From contig CAJTJT010000008.1 in assembly GCA_910576915.1 (NCBI GenBank), positions 1 to 59,870 of the forward strand: a stretch of DNA of 59,870 nucleotides. The letters run 5' to 3'. A program made the position numbers and the translations under genes. This stretch comes from an uncultured Elusimicrobiales bacterium (GTDB lineage Bacteria > Elusimicrobiota > Elusimicrobia > Elusimicrobiales > Elusimicrobiaceae). Each line of letters starts with the position of its first letter. The stretch's first letter is position 1. Shown one piece after another: positions 25,990 to 34,694 of this stretch. Under the pieces are notes generated by a model. It was not told the DNA's origin, ran no database searches, and was given only the letters and a program-made list of their open reading frames with translations.

Positions 25990-27321
25990 ATGAAATGGTA
26001 TGAAGATAAAATTTTTTGGTACATTTTTACGGCGCTGGCCGCCGTTAAGTTAGCGGCGTTTACGTATATTTGTTTTTTCCATCCGGGCGGAGAAAGAATA
26101 TTCGCACTTTCGGACTCGCTGGGATACGTATATCCCGCCCAAACGCTCCTGCAGCAAGGAGCCATGTGGGAAGCCGTTTCCGCCGCGCCCATGCTGCTGC
26201 GCACGCCGGGGTATCCGCTCTTTTTGGCGTTTGTGCAGCTGATAACGGGAAGTATGACGTGGAGCGTCACGCTGTGGCAAAACATTTTATCGCTTCTGAT
26301 GCTGATACCCGTCTATTTATCGGCCGACAAACTGGCGGGCAGAAACGCCGCCCGCTGGGCCGTATTCTTTTGCGCCGCCAGCGTTTTATATTTTTCTATG
26401 GCGTTTGCCGTGCTGACGGAAACGCTATGCGCGTTTTTACTTGCGTGGTTTCTGCTTTTTATTATCCGGTTCTTCCAAACGCCGCGCGCGCTTGACCTGC
26501 TGACGTCCGCTTTGTTTTTGGCGGCAGCCGTTTATGTACGCCCCGCGGCCTATTATTTTATGCCGTTTTCCGCCCTTTTGCTGCTTTGCCTGGCGGCGGG
26601 CAAATTAATCCGCTTTCCGTGGCCCAAAATTCTGCTTTATTTCCTCGTTCCGCTCATTTTGACAGGGGGGGGCTGGCAGGTTAGAAACTTCTTGGCGACT
26701 GGATTTGGGGGATTTACTTCAGTTGGCGCTTTCAACCTTTATTTTTGGAATGAAGACTACGTGGCGCGCAAATACGGGATGTCGGTTTCCCAGGCGCACG
26801 AGGCAATGCAGGCGATGCTTCCGCCGGAATTTTCGTCCTTACCGCCCGCGGAACAGGTAAAAATTTACAAAGCCCTGGCCGCGCCGTTCATCCGCGAAAG
26901 TTTTTTATATAAACTTTCCCGCGCCCCCTTGTGGGCGGGAAAAACGTTACTGGGGACCAACTTTGCCCACACGGCAAGTTTACTGAATATCTCCCCCCTC
27001 CAACCGGGCGAAGAAGCCCTCAACCACACGGGCACTCTCCCGGCCGAGTGGCAAAAGTCTCCGGCAGCCGTTATTTTATTTCTTTTATGTGCGGCGCAGG
27101 TAAGTTTAACCGTATTGCTGGGAGCCGCAGGCCTGTGGATTTTATGGAAAAAGAAACCGGCGGAAACGTTCTTTCTGCTGGTATACTGTTTGTATTTTTG
27201 GGGAATCGGCTCGGTATTTTCCGGCGCGTACGCGCGTTTCCGCGCGCCGTTTGAATTTGTACTTTGCATAACAGCTGGAGTGTTTGCCGCGCACTGGCTG
27301 CAAAAACGCAAAAAAGCCTAA
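25990..27321 (+). CDS. Integral-membrane glycosyltransferase, GT39/ArnT-like
   Basis: A 443-residue polytopic protein with about ten hydrophobic helices. The first extracytoplasmic loop has ALSDSLGYVYPAQ followed by LRTPGYPLFLA, the acidic and Arg-x-Pro-Gly-Tyr-Pro pattern of GT-C enzymes such as PMT/ArnT and their bacterial relatives (PMT_2 type). It would move a sugar from a polyprenyl-phosphate donor to an envelope acceptor; donor and acceptor are unknown. The ATG lies 6 nt after TACAAT (25978-25983) with no Shine-Dalgarno, so a leaderless mRNA is predicted. Its end overlaps the convergent metallophosphatase gene by 4 nt. Confidence 0.75.
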   Translation: MKWYEDKIFWYIFTALAAVKLAAFTYICFFHPGGERIFALSDSLGYVYPAQTLLQQGAMWEAVSAAPMLLRTPGYPLFLAFVQLITGSMTWSVTLWQNILSLLMLIPVYLSADKLAGRNAARWAVFFCAASVLYFSMAFAVLTETLCAFLLAWFLLFIIRFFQTPRALDLLTSALFLAAAVYVRPAAYYFMPFSALLLLCLAAGKLIRFPWPKILLYFLVPLILTGGGWQVRNFLATGFGGFTSVGAFNLYFWNEDYVARKYGMSVSQAHEAMQAMLPPEFSSLPPAEQVKIYKALAAPFIRESFLYKLSRAPLWAGKTLLGTNFAHTASLLNISPLQPGEEALNHTGTLPAEWQKSPAAVILFLLCAAQVSLTVLLGAAGLWILWKKKPAETFFLLVYCLYFWGIGSVFSGAYARFRAPFEFVLCITAGVFAAHWLQKRKKA

Positions 27322-28055
27322 AGGCCGACGGCCAAGCTGTCGATTAAAAAGGTAGGAAAGTTAAGCGCGGACATTTTTTCCAGCGTAACGGAAACGTCGT
27401 ACGGTTCGCGCAGAAAGCGGAATGTGTGCGCTTCCGTATCCCACAACCCGAACGAAGCGGCGGGATTGTTATCCCGCGGTTTCCCCACCGCGCCGGGATT
27501 TACCACATACCGCGCACCGGCGGAAAAACGGACGGTAACATCATCATTCTTGTTAATATAAACGGCGCATTTTTTGCCGTCGCCTTTCATGTAAAAAGGC
27601 AGATGTGTGTGCCCGACAAAACAAACATCGCCTTTCCACAATTTGTAATTGGCAAGAAACTGGGCACAGCTGGAAAAGTATTCTTTAATCGGGTCCGAAG
27701 GAGTCCCGTGTACGACGGTAAAATTATTCTTTTGCACTTCGGCGGGAAGCGAAGTTAAATACCGGGTGGAACCTTCGCTGAGTTGTTTTTTATTATGGTC
27801 CAGCGCAATTTTGGCCCCGTAATTAAAGAAATTTTCGAGCTCCGGCTCCACAAACACCGCGTCGTGGTTGCCCATCACGCAGGCCAGCAGCGGAAGTTCT
27901 TTAATTTTTTGGACGCATTTCTCCGGGTCCGGCCCGTAGCCGATTAAATCCCCGCAGCAGATATACGCTTGTGCGCCTTCTTTTTTAAGGCGTTTTAAAC
28001 AGGCGTCCAGGGCCTCCCAATTTGCATGTACGTCCGAAAATACGCCGACTTTCAT
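27318..28055 (-). CDS. Calcineurin-like metallophosphoesterase
   Basis: A 245-residue cytosolic phosphoesterase of the YfcE/Ap4A-hydrolase-like group. The metal-binding motifs are all present: SDVHAN (Asp8, His10), GDLIGYGPD, GNHD, VVHGTP and GHTHLP. It would hydrolyse a phosphodiester or a phosphoprotein-like substrate, which cannot be told from the sequence. The ATG overlaps the smc stop by 1 nt, so it is translationally coupled behind smc; this pairing gives no functional proof. Confidence 0.85.
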   Translation of the reverse strand: MKVGVFSDVHANWEALDACLKRLKKEGAQAYICCGDLIGYGPDPEKCVQKIKELPLLACVMGNHDAVFVEPELENFFNYGAKIALDHNKKQLSEGSTRYLTSLPAEVQKNNFTVVHGTPSDPIKEYFSSCAQFLANYKLWKGDVCFVGHTHLPFYMKGDGKKCAVYINKNDDVTVRFSAGARYVVNPGAVGKPRDNNPAASFGLWDTEAHTFRFLREPYDVSVTLEKMSALNFPTFLIDSLAVGL

Positions 28056-31000
28056 TACGCCTCCGCCAGCGCCTCGATCGCTTCTTTCTTTTTGACGTCT
28101 TCCGGCGTGGCGCGGTCCGCCAGGTTGACGGACATCACTTTCGAAACGCCGCTTTCTTCCATCGTAATCCCGTACAGCATGCGGGCCGATTCCATCGTGC
28201 GTTTGTTGTGCGTCACCACGATAAACTGCGTGGTTTTGGAGAACTCTTTAATCAAATTGACGTAGCGTTCCACGTTGGCTTCGTCCAGGGCGGCGTCGGC
28301 CTCGTCCATAATGCAGAACGGGGACGGATTATGCGTAAAGAACGCAAATAAGAGCGACATTGCCGTCAGCGTTTTTTCTCCGCCGGACATAGAGGTGATG
28401 TTGAGCAGTTTTTTACCCGGAGGCTGGGCGTAGATTTCAATGCCCGTTTCCAGCAGGTTTTCGGGCTGGGTGAGCACCAGGTCGCACTCGCCGCCGCGGA
28501 AAAGCGTTTGGTAGATGTTCTTAAAGTGCATGCGCACTTGTTCGAAGGTATATTTAAAATTTTCGCGCGTGGTCTGGTTGATTTTATTAATGGCGGATTT
28601 TAAATCTTTTTTGGCGCTGTCCAAGTCTGCGATTTGGCCGCGCAGGAACGTGTTGCGTTCGGTCAGCGCGTCGTATTCTTCCGGCGCGGTCATGTTAACG
28701 GCGCCCATGTTTTCAATGCGTTTGCGCATCATTTTGACGCGTTCGTAATCCACCGTTTTACCGCCGTAGTTCATCTGCGCTTCTTCGGGCGTGATGTTCC
28801 AGCTTTCAAACAGGTTGTTCGCCACCGTGGTGCGCTGGCGGCGGGCGTTGGATAAAGCGTTTTCCAAATCGTTGCGCTTAATCGTCAAGTCCGACATTTC
28901 TTTCTTGCACGCGTTGAGCGAGGCGGTCTTGTCGCTAAAATCTTTTTTAAGCGCTTCCAGTTCTTCGCGCATTTTATGCTCGGAAAGTTCCAGCTGCGCC
29001 AGCGTATCGCGCTCGGAAGACAGCTTGGCCTGGGTGGACAGCTTTTCATCCGCCAGGCTTTTTAAACGCAGATTGGAGGAAGCGATTTTTTCGTTCCGCT
29101 TGCCTTCGCTTTCGGTTAAGCTGGTAAATTCAAACTCGGTGGATTTTAAATCCAGCTCCACGTTGTTTTTCTTGATTTTTACTTCGTAGAGTTTTGCGCT
29201 TAACGCATTGAGTTCGCCTTTGAGCGTTTCGGCCTGCGCGCGCAAATCCGCCTGCGATTTTTTCAGCTCTTCCCCGCGCGCGGTTTGCGCCGCGTGGCGG
29301 TTTTTTAATTCTTCCAAATTCTGTTTGAGCGTTTGCGCATTTTTGCGGCGGCTTTCCACGCGAAGCGTAATTTCCCGCTTGCGCGCCGCGGCGCGTTCAA
29401 GCGCCTGTTTGGTGGAAGCGATTTCGCGCTCTTTATTGGCGCGTTCGTTCTGCACGGAGTTAAGCGTCACGACGGCTTCCTGCGATTTGGCGCGCAGGTT
29501 TTTAAGCGTTTCTTCCGCTTTGGAAAGCGCGTCGTAATTGGCGATGATTTGCGTATTTAACGCTTCTTCTTCCGCCGTTTTGGCGTTAATTTCGCCGCGG
29601 ACGGTTTCCTCTTCGCCCCAGTAGGCTTCGGGCGCGCGTACGTTTTCCGCGCCGCCGCCGACGAAAAATCCGCCGCGCACCGCGCCGTCTTCATACGCGT
29701 AACCGCCGATGATAAAATTGATTAAATTTTCCAGTTCCGGCTGATACGAAATTTGTGCTTTAAGCGTTCCGCCCGCATTTTGCGTTTGCGGAACCTCGGA
29801 AAGCACGATAAATTTCGCGCGCGCTTTGCCGTGTTGTTTTAAAAGGGCAAGCGCCTGCGCCACGGTGTTTTGGTCCGCGCACAGCACCGCGTCCAAATAC
29901 TTGCCGAACGCTTCTTCCACCGCCACGCCCAAAGACGCGGGGTATTTTAATGCTTTTCTCAGCGTGCCTTTCACGCCGGCGAGGCCTCTTTCGCCCACCA
30001 GTTTGGCACCCACCCAGTACGGGTCGTTCTTGCCCTGGGTTTGAATCATCTCCAGCTTGGCGGCAAGCCCCGCGCGGGCCGATTTTACGGCGGATAATTT
30101 TTCATTTAACGCAGAGCGGTCGGCCTGCAATTTTTTCAAATTTTCTTCGCCGGATACAATCGCCCGGCGCGCTTCGTCCGCCTCGGCGCGTTTCTGTTCC
30201 GCGCGCGCGGAAATTTCACGCAGACTTTCTTCCAGCCCCGCAAGGCCCGCGGCCTGCGCCTGGCTCGTTTTTTCGGCGGTGATTAAATCTTCGTTTTCGC
30301 GCTGGGCGGACGATTCTTCCAGCGCAATACGGTTGGAAATTTCCATCTGTTTTTGCACCAGGTTCATCAGTTCCGAAGAAGCGCGCTGGAGCTCGCTTTC
30401 GGCGTTTCTCAAATCGTTTTCCAGTTTTTGCGCGGCGGCCGTTTGCGCGTTGTAGTTTTCCTGCAGGGGGTTCAGTTCCGCCGTCACCGCGGCAAGCTGT
30501 TCTTTAAGGCGGCTGATTGCCGGGGCCAGTTCCGCCAGGCGGCTCTGCCCGCGCTGCGCTTCCGCACCCGAGGACGCCACCTGCGCCGTCAGTTCGGCGG
30601 TCAGGTTGTCGCAGTTTTTGATTGCGCCTTCCAACAGGCCGACCTGGTATTTGCTGGCGGAAATTTTTTCGCTAAATTCGGCCGCTTCTTTTTGTTTATG
30701 CGTTAAATTTAAATCCAAAGCCGCACACGCGCCTTCCTGCGCCGATATGCGGTTTTCCAAATCTTCCTGTTTGCGCACGACGGGTTCCAGTTCCGAAGAA
30801 TGTTTGGCGATTAACCCGTCCGCTTCTTTAATGGAGCAAACCGAAATGGCGATTTCGCTTTCTTTCAGTTCCTCGCGGTATTTTTGGTACAGGCGGGCTT
30901 TTTTGGCTTCGCTGTCGAGCTTTTTAATTTGTTCCTGTATTAAAGCCACCGTGTCGGCCAGGCGGGCCAGGTCGAGGTCCACGCGTTCCAAGCGTTTGAT

Positions 31001-31531
31001 ACACTCTTCGCGTTTGGCTTTATATTTGGATACGCCGGCCACTTCTTCAAACATTTCGCGGCGTTGTTCGGGCGAAGCCGAAAGCACGCTTTCCACGCCG
31101 CCCTGGTCGATAATGGCATAGCCTTCGCCGCCGATGCCGGTATCCAAAAACAGATCGCGGATGTCGCGCAGGCGGCACTGTACTTTGTTTAAATAATATT
31201 CACTTTCGCCGGAGCGGAAAATTTTGCGGCTGACGGTAATTTCGTTAAAATCCAAAGGGAGCTGGCGGGAGGCGTTATCGAACACCATGTTTACCTGCGC
31301 CATATTCAGGGGAGCGCGTTTGACGGTGCCGTTAAAAATAATATCTACCATGGAAGCGGAGCGGAGGGACTTCCAGCTCATCTCGCCGATGGCCCAGCGG
31401 ACCGAGTCGATAACGTTGGATTTACCGCATCCGTTCGGGCCTACCACGCAGGTGATGCCGGGTTCAAAGTCCAGACGGGATTTGTCCGCAAATGATTTAA
31501 AACCGATAATTTCGATAGCTTTTAAGTACAT
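28055..31531 (-). CDS. smc: Chromosome partition protein Smc
   Basis: SMC ATPase that compacts and segregates the chromosome with ScpA and ScpB. The 1158 residues start MYLKAIEIIGFKSF. Walker A is GPNGCGKS (31-38). Long coiled coils flank a hinge at about 500-640. The C-terminal head has the signature MSGGEKTL and Walker B CIMDEADAALD. I start it at ATG 31531, with GGGGA upstream; an in-frame ATG 60 nt earlier would place the protein start inside the promoter region (TATAAT at 31559-31564). The metallophosphatase follows with 1 nt overlap. scpA and scpB are not in the window. Confidence 0.96.
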   Translation of the reverse strand: MYLKAIEIIGFKSFADKSRLDFEPGITCVVGPNGCGKSNVIDSVRWAIGEMSWKSLRSASMVDIIFNGTVKRAPLNMAQVNMVFDNASRQLPLDFNEITVSRKIFRSGESEYYLNKVQCRLRDIRDLFLDTGIGGEGYAIIDQGGVESVLSASPEQRREMFEEVAGVSKYKAKREECIKRLERVDLDLARLADTVALIQEQIKKLDSEAKKARLYQKYREELKESEIAISVCSIKEADGLIAKHSSELEPVVRKQEDLENRISAQEGACAALDLNLTHKQKEAAEFSEKISASKYQVGLLEGAIKNCDNLTAELTAQVASSGAEAQRGQSRLAELAPAISRLKEQLAAVTAELNPLQENYNAQTAAAQKLENDLRNAESELQRASSELMNLVQKQMEISNRIALEESSAQRENEDLITAEKTSQAQAAGLAGLEESLREISARAEQKRAEADEARRAIVSGEENLKKLQADRSALNEKLSAVKSARAGLAAKLEMIQTQGKNDPYWVGAKLVGERGLAGVKGTLRKALKYPASLGVAVEEAFGKYLDAVLCADQNTVAQALALLKQHGKARAKFIVLSEVPQTQNAGGTLKAQISYQPELENLINFIIGGYAYEDGAVRGGFFVGGGAENVRAPEAYWGEEETVRGEINAKTAEEEALNTQIIANYDALSKAEETLKNLRAKSQEAVVTLNSVQNERANKEREIASTKQALERAAARKREITLRVESRRKNAQTLKQNLEELKNRHAAQTARGEELKKSQADLRAQAETLKGELNALSAKLYEVKIKKNNVELDLKSTEFEFTSLTESEGKRNEKIASSNLRLKSLADEKLSTQAKLSSERDTLAQLELSEHKMREELEALKKDFSDKTASLNACKKEMSDLTIKRNDLENALSNARRQRTTVANNLFESWNITPEEAQMNYGGKTVDYERVKMMRKRIENMGAVNMTAPEEYDALTERNTFLRGQIADLDSAKKDLKSAINKINQTTRENFKYTFEQVRMHFKNIYQTLFRGGECDLVLTQPENLLETGIEIYAQPPGKKLLNITSMSGGEKTLTAMSLLFAFFTHNPSPFCIMDEADAALDEANVERYVNLIKEFSKTTQFIVVTHNKRTMESARMLYGITMEESGVSKVMSVNLADRATPEDVKKKEAIEALAEA

Positions 31532-31661
31532 AACGTCCCCTTTGGCAGATATATTCCAATTATACCATTTCCCTATACAATATATATACAAAAAACCGTT
31601 TTTGTTTACCTACGCGTACGAAAAAACACCACCCCGAAGAGGCTTAGACGTAAAAAACCGC

Positions 31662-31690
31662 TTGCAAAGTGCGGAAATTTTTATTAGACT
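31662..31690 (+). promoter_or_regulatory. Promoter of the 74-residue protein gene
   Basis: TTGCAA, a 17-nt spacer, TAGACT; AGGAGG follows about 30 nt later, 10 nt before the ATG. Confidence 0.6.
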
Positions 31691-31732
31691 TCTTGAGTAA
31701 GACTGTTTTTCCTTAAAAGGAGGATTATCCAC

Positions 31733-31957
31733 ATGGCAGAAAAAGTACTGAAAGTTGGTATGGACCGCGAAGACGGCTTCCTCTATTACATTGACAAAGA
31801 CGGCGATATCGCCCGCGTGCAAATGGCCAGAGGCGGCAAAAAAGGCGGCAAACCGAAAAAAGTAGAAAAATGCGGCATTAAAAAAGAAAAAGGATATCTG
31901 TATTTCTTGGATAAGAAAGGCGATATCTCCAGAGCCAAAATGGTTAACGCCAAATAA
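31733..31957 (+). CDS. Small basic protein made of two repeats, unknown function
   Basis: A 74-residue, Lys-rich, soluble protein. Residues about 8-35 and 47-72 are the same unit repeated: KVGMDREDGFLYYIDKDGDI then KCGIKKEKGYLYFLDKKGDI. Each is followed by a basic Arg/Lys-rich end and joined by a GGKKGGKPKK linker. The DxDGDI-like turn in each unit recalls short beta-hairpins, and the charge suggests a nucleic-acid or ribosome partner, but this is inference. A strong AGGAGG, its own promoter and a strong terminator suggest high expression as a single gene. I do not recognise a named family. Confidence 0.75.
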   Translation: MAEKVLKVGMDREDGFLYYIDKDGDIARVQMARGGKKGGKPKKVEKCGIKKEKGYLYFLDKKGDISRAKMVNAK

Positions 31958-31970
31958 CAATTAAGATTTA

Positions 31971-32003
31971 ACACCCCGCGTGCTAACAGGCGGGGTGTTT
32001 TTC
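31971..32003 (+). terminator. Intrinsic terminator of the 74-residue protein gene
   Basis: ACACCCCGC and GCGGGGTGT form a perfect stem with a 10-nt loop, followed by TTTTT. Confidence 0.9.
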
Positions 32004-32071
32004 GCAAACACACTAATTCCCGCGCGCACACTACGCTTACAATTTTGCGCGGGGACCAAAACCTGACGCAA

Positions 32072-32127
32072 AAGAGGCGCACTCGCATTGTACGACATCA
32101 CGCATTGCCTCCGCGTTTGCGCCTCTT
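32072..32127 (-). terminator. Hairpin downstream of GT8 gene, possible terminator
   Basis: AAGAGGCGCA (32072-32081) and TGCGCCTCTT (32118-32127) are a perfect 10-bp inverted repeat with a 36-nt loop, followed on the minus strand by TTTTG. The large loop makes it a weak terminator candidate. Confidence 0.45.
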
Positions 32128-32136
32128 GTCGTTTTT

Positions 32137-33072
32137 TCAAAAAAACGACCCCCATCCCTTTTCTCTCCATTTCACCCAAAATTTGGGTTTTAAAAAGAAC
32201 ACCGGATGACGCCGCCAATAAGCGCACAGCTTGGTTATTTTTATACGGAACTTTAATTTCTGTAACCTCAACCCCAGCGCACGCATATGCGCCTGAAACT
32301 CCCCCGCATACGGCAACGAGCACGCCTTCAGCCACGGTTTATTAAACGTAGCAAAGTGAATAACGAACGGATTTTCCCGCGCGAAAACCCACTCCTCCGG
32401 GGCATTCCGCCGCCGCAATTCTTCTTTGGACAAATGAAGAACCACATCCCATTGCGGAGGCAAAAGAGCCATCCGGCCCCGCAACGCAAAATTTAAAATA
32501 TCCTGGTCTTCAAACCGCAGCGGATACGCCGGAGAAGCGGCATAAGCAAGGCATTTTTCTTCGCAACGATGTTCGCGCCAGGCATTTACATCCGCCACCA
32601 ACAGCCCGCTGCCGATATACGCCTCTTTTGGCGGGAAGAAAAACATCCCCTGTTTACGCATTAAATACACGCCCCAGTCTTCCACGCCCGCCACAATTTT
32701 ATCGCCCAAATCAAACGTCCACAATTCCCCTAACGGGCGGCGGACCAACAGGTCGCAGTCCAAATAAATCACGCGCGTTACTTCCGCCGGCAGCACGCTC
32801 CCCATCGCCAATCGCGCATACGCCGCGCGGGATAAGTGTTTATTTTGCACAGGAGCTTGCGCCATAAACCCGTCCGGCAGGGAAAGAAACGTTATCTCCA
32901 TTTGGGGGAACCAATCTTTCAGCTGCTTTTGGGTGGTTGCGGAAATCCCGTCCGAAATAAACCAAACGCGAAACTGCTCTTCGTTCCCGCGCGTCTGCCA
33001 CACGGAGCGGAGCACCACCCCCGCATACGGCGCGTAATTTTCATCACAAGCGAATAATAAATCAATTTGCAT
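32137..33072 (-). CDS. Family 8 glycosyltransferase
   Basis: A 311-residue retaining glycosyltransferase of the GT8 (LPS galactosyl/glucosyltransferase, RfaJ-like) family, cytosolic and probably membrane-associated through a very basic C-terminus. The N-terminus QIDLLFACDENYAPYAG is typical, the metal-binding DxD is DCD at 105-107 in IYLDCDLLV, and a conserved Gly-rich segment lies at AYIGSGLLVADVN. It would add hexose to a lipooligosaccharide or other envelope glycan. I start it at 33072 because GGGGG precedes that ATG and the upstream extension has no family match. It follows the GT2 gene by 8 nt, forming a two-gene operon. Confidence 0.85.
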   Translation of the reverse strand: MQIDLLFACDENYAPYAGVVLRSVWQTRGNEEQFRVWFISDGISATTQKQLKDWFPQMEITFLSLPDGFMAQAPVQNKHLSRAAYARLAMGSVLPAEVTRVIYLDCDLLVRRPLGELWTFDLGDKIVAGVEDWGVYLMRKQGMFFFPPKEAYIGSGLLVADVNAWREHRCEEKCLAYAASPAYPLRFEDQDILNFALRGRMALLPPQWDVVLHLSKEELRRRNAPEEWVFARENPFVIHFATFNKPWLKACSLPYAGEFQAHMRALGLRLQKLKFRIKITKLCAYWRRHPVFFLKPKFWVKWREKGWGSFF

Positions 33073-33080
33073 AGGGCCCC

Positions 33081-34052
33081 CTACCGAAACACCTTCGTCC
33101 AAAAAAATACGCTCCGGCAGCCGCATAATTTTACCAGTAAAAACAACAATTTCCACCGCCAATAAAACACGCCCCTGCACAGCGGCAGATTTTCGCGCGC
33201 CGCGTTCCATGCGTTTTGAAGTAATGCCACGTGCTTGTTCCGCACGTCCGGCGAAAACTTGCGAAAACGGCAAATCCCCCACACTACCATCAAAATCCAT
33301 TCTCCGGCCAGGGCCTCATTCCACATCCCGCGAGACAGCAGCGATTCCCGCAAATACAACAGATTGCGTAAAATGCCCACGGCCATATTTTCCGGGCTGG
33401 AAGTAATCGCACCGTCAACTCCTTTGCGGTAAATGTACAGTTCCCGGCGGACAAGCGTAATTTTGCGCGCCAGACAAAACGCCTGCGTAACAAACGCCAA
33501 ATCTTCCGCCACCTGCCCGTTCAAAAAAGCAAGTCCGTGCGCGCGCAAAAAATCCAACCGCCACAGTTTGCCCCAAACAACGGAATCATAATATCCGCAT
33601 AAAAACTTTTCCGCCGGAGAATCACCCGGATTTTTATAAAAACGCGACGCACAGCAAGCGGCCTGAAACGTACAGGTACGGGTATCAAACTCTTTAAAAA
33701 AACATTTGGTAATGTCGGCGGTTTCTTTTTCTGCCGCGTCGAAAAGAACCTGCAGATACTCCGGCTCCGCCCAGTCGTCCGCATCCACAAACGCAACATA
33801 TTTGCCGCGGGCTTCGGCCAGCAGCCGGTTGCGCGCGGCGGCCACCCCGGCGTTGGCCTGCTCAATCAGCCGCAGCCGGGGCTCGCGCCGCATGACGTCC
33901 CGCAGGACCTTGACGGAGGAATCGCGGGAACCGTCATCCAAACAGATAATTTCAAAATCGGAAAAACATTGCGCGGACAAAGCCGCCAGGCATTGTTCCA
34001 CATATTTTTCCGCATTATAAACGGGAATTAAAACAGACACTTTAGGGGACAT
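33081..34052 (-). CDS. Family 2 glycosyltransferase
   Basis: A 323-residue GT-A enzyme. It opens with KVSVLIPVYNAEKYVEQCL, has the nucleotide-binding LDDGSRD near 38 and the metal-binding DADD at 90-93. The later EDLAFVTQAF fits the catalytic base motif. It transfers a sugar from a nucleotide-sugar in the cytosol, probably for surface glycan. The start at 34052 has GGAGGAAAT before it; an upstream extension would run through the structured leader and is rejected. It is first in an operon with the GT8 gene. The leader holds two intrinsic hairpins and a possible conformational switch, so expression may be attenuated. Confidence 0.88.
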   Translation of the reverse strand: MSPKVSVLIPVYNAEKYVEQCLAALSAQCFSDFEIICLDDGSRDSSVKVLRDVMRREPRLRLIEQANAGVAAARNRLLAEARGKYVAFVDADDWAEPEYLQVLFDAAEKETADITKCFFKEFDTRTCTFQAACCASRFYKNPGDSPAEKFLCGYYDSVVWGKLWRLDFLRAHGLAFLNGQVAEDLAFVTQAFCLARKITLVRRELYIYRKGVDGAITSSPENMAVGILRNLLYLRESLLSRGMWNEALAGEWILMVVWGICRFRKFSPDVRNKHVALLQNAWNAARENLPLCRGVFYWRWKLLFLLVKLCGCRSVFFWTKVFR

Positions 34053-34135
34053 ATTTCCTCCGTGGTACGCAACAGCGTGTCGCACCGTTCGCCAAAAACG
34101 GCGAAAGGGAAGCGCAAACGAAGAAAATAAAGCGG

Positions 34136-34159
34136 GAAAACGGGCTTCCGTAAGCCCGT
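34136..34159 (-). terminator. Second hairpin in the glycosyltransferase leader
   Basis: On the minus strand ACGGGCTT, loop ACGG, AAGCCCGT (perfect 8-bp stem, 34140-34159) is followed by TTTTCCC. It lies between the structured RNA and the GT2 start, so it could end a short RNA or act as a second attenuator. Confidence 0.6.
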
Positions 34160-34173
34160 GGAAAGTTGAGGAG

Positions 34174-34331
34174 AAAAAACGGCTGTCCGCTCCGAGCCAC
34201 ATCACTAACCCAGAACAAACAGCCGTAGCCCTTGCCATATAAAAATATGGCAAGAGGCATTCAGCGCAAAACAACCGGGTAATTAGGCCGATTATTTTGC
34301 GCTTAAAAACGGCTGTTTTTGGAGTGATGTG
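34174..34331 (-). ncRNA. Structured leader RNA or sRNA with mutually exclusive stems
   Basis: Perfectly complementary pairs nest here: P1 34198-34206 with 34323-34331 (9 bp), P2 34217-34226 with 34309-34318 (10 bp), hairpin P3 34231-34240 with 34245-34254 (10 bp, loop of 4), hairpin P4 34263-34271 with 34295-34303 (9 bp). In the minus direction the 34217-34226 segment can instead pair with 34179-34186 (ACAGCCGT followed by T), forming a terminator. Reading toward the GT2 gene, this is the layout of an attenuator or riboswitch. I do not recognise a known class. It could also be an independent small RNA. Confidence 0.6.
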
Positions 34332-34620
34332 TGCCGCGCAAAAACGCAGCTCAACCTGTTCCGCACAGGCTTCCAAAAACAGCATAAAATTGTGAAAGCT
34401 GACAACGCTTCCGGGTCCGCCTACGCGGACTTAATTATTATCATAACAAATTTTTTGTAAAAATTTGGCACAGAGGCTTGATTTTCCGTCCAATAAGATT
34501 ACACTATCAGTATCCGACGTACCGGGAGGCTCATCAAATAATTCTTCTTTCTCTTTCCGTTTTCCGCGCAAACTTACGCTTGCAAGACGCTTTCTCCCCC
34601 TACGCGCGAACGCGCGCGAA
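34332..34620. other. Non-coding stretch with small hairpins
   Basis: No gene is seen. GTCCGC-CTAC-GCGGAC forms a short hairpin near 34415-34430, and an AT-rich palindrome CAAATTTTT/AAAAATTTG lies near 34447-34468. The part nearest hpf is its promoter region. Confidence 0.4.
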
Positions 34621-34649
34621 TTGACAGCAGACGCTTTTAATGGTTTAAT
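34621..34649 (+). promoter_or_regulatory. Promoter of the hpf-PTS-lepA operon
   Basis: A consensus TTGACA, a 17-nt spacer and TTTAAT. It is the only strong promoter seen ahead of the ten-gene plus-strand run. Confidence 0.75.
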
Positions 34650-34694
34650 TATTCTACGGGGGACTCTCTCGTAACCGATATATACGGAGGAATT

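Noticed and set aside
34174..34331. The structured region as tmRNA, RNase P RNA or SRP RNA
   Set aside because: The conserved cores of these RNAs (tRNA-like ends and tag, GAGGAAAGTCC-type motif, GNRA/SRP tetraloop helix) are not present.
34053..34385. Long in-frame N-terminal extension of the GT2 protein
   Set aside because: It reads through the perfectly paired leader stems, lacks a Shine-Dalgarno, and the family start KVSVLIPVYN is at the annotated ATG.
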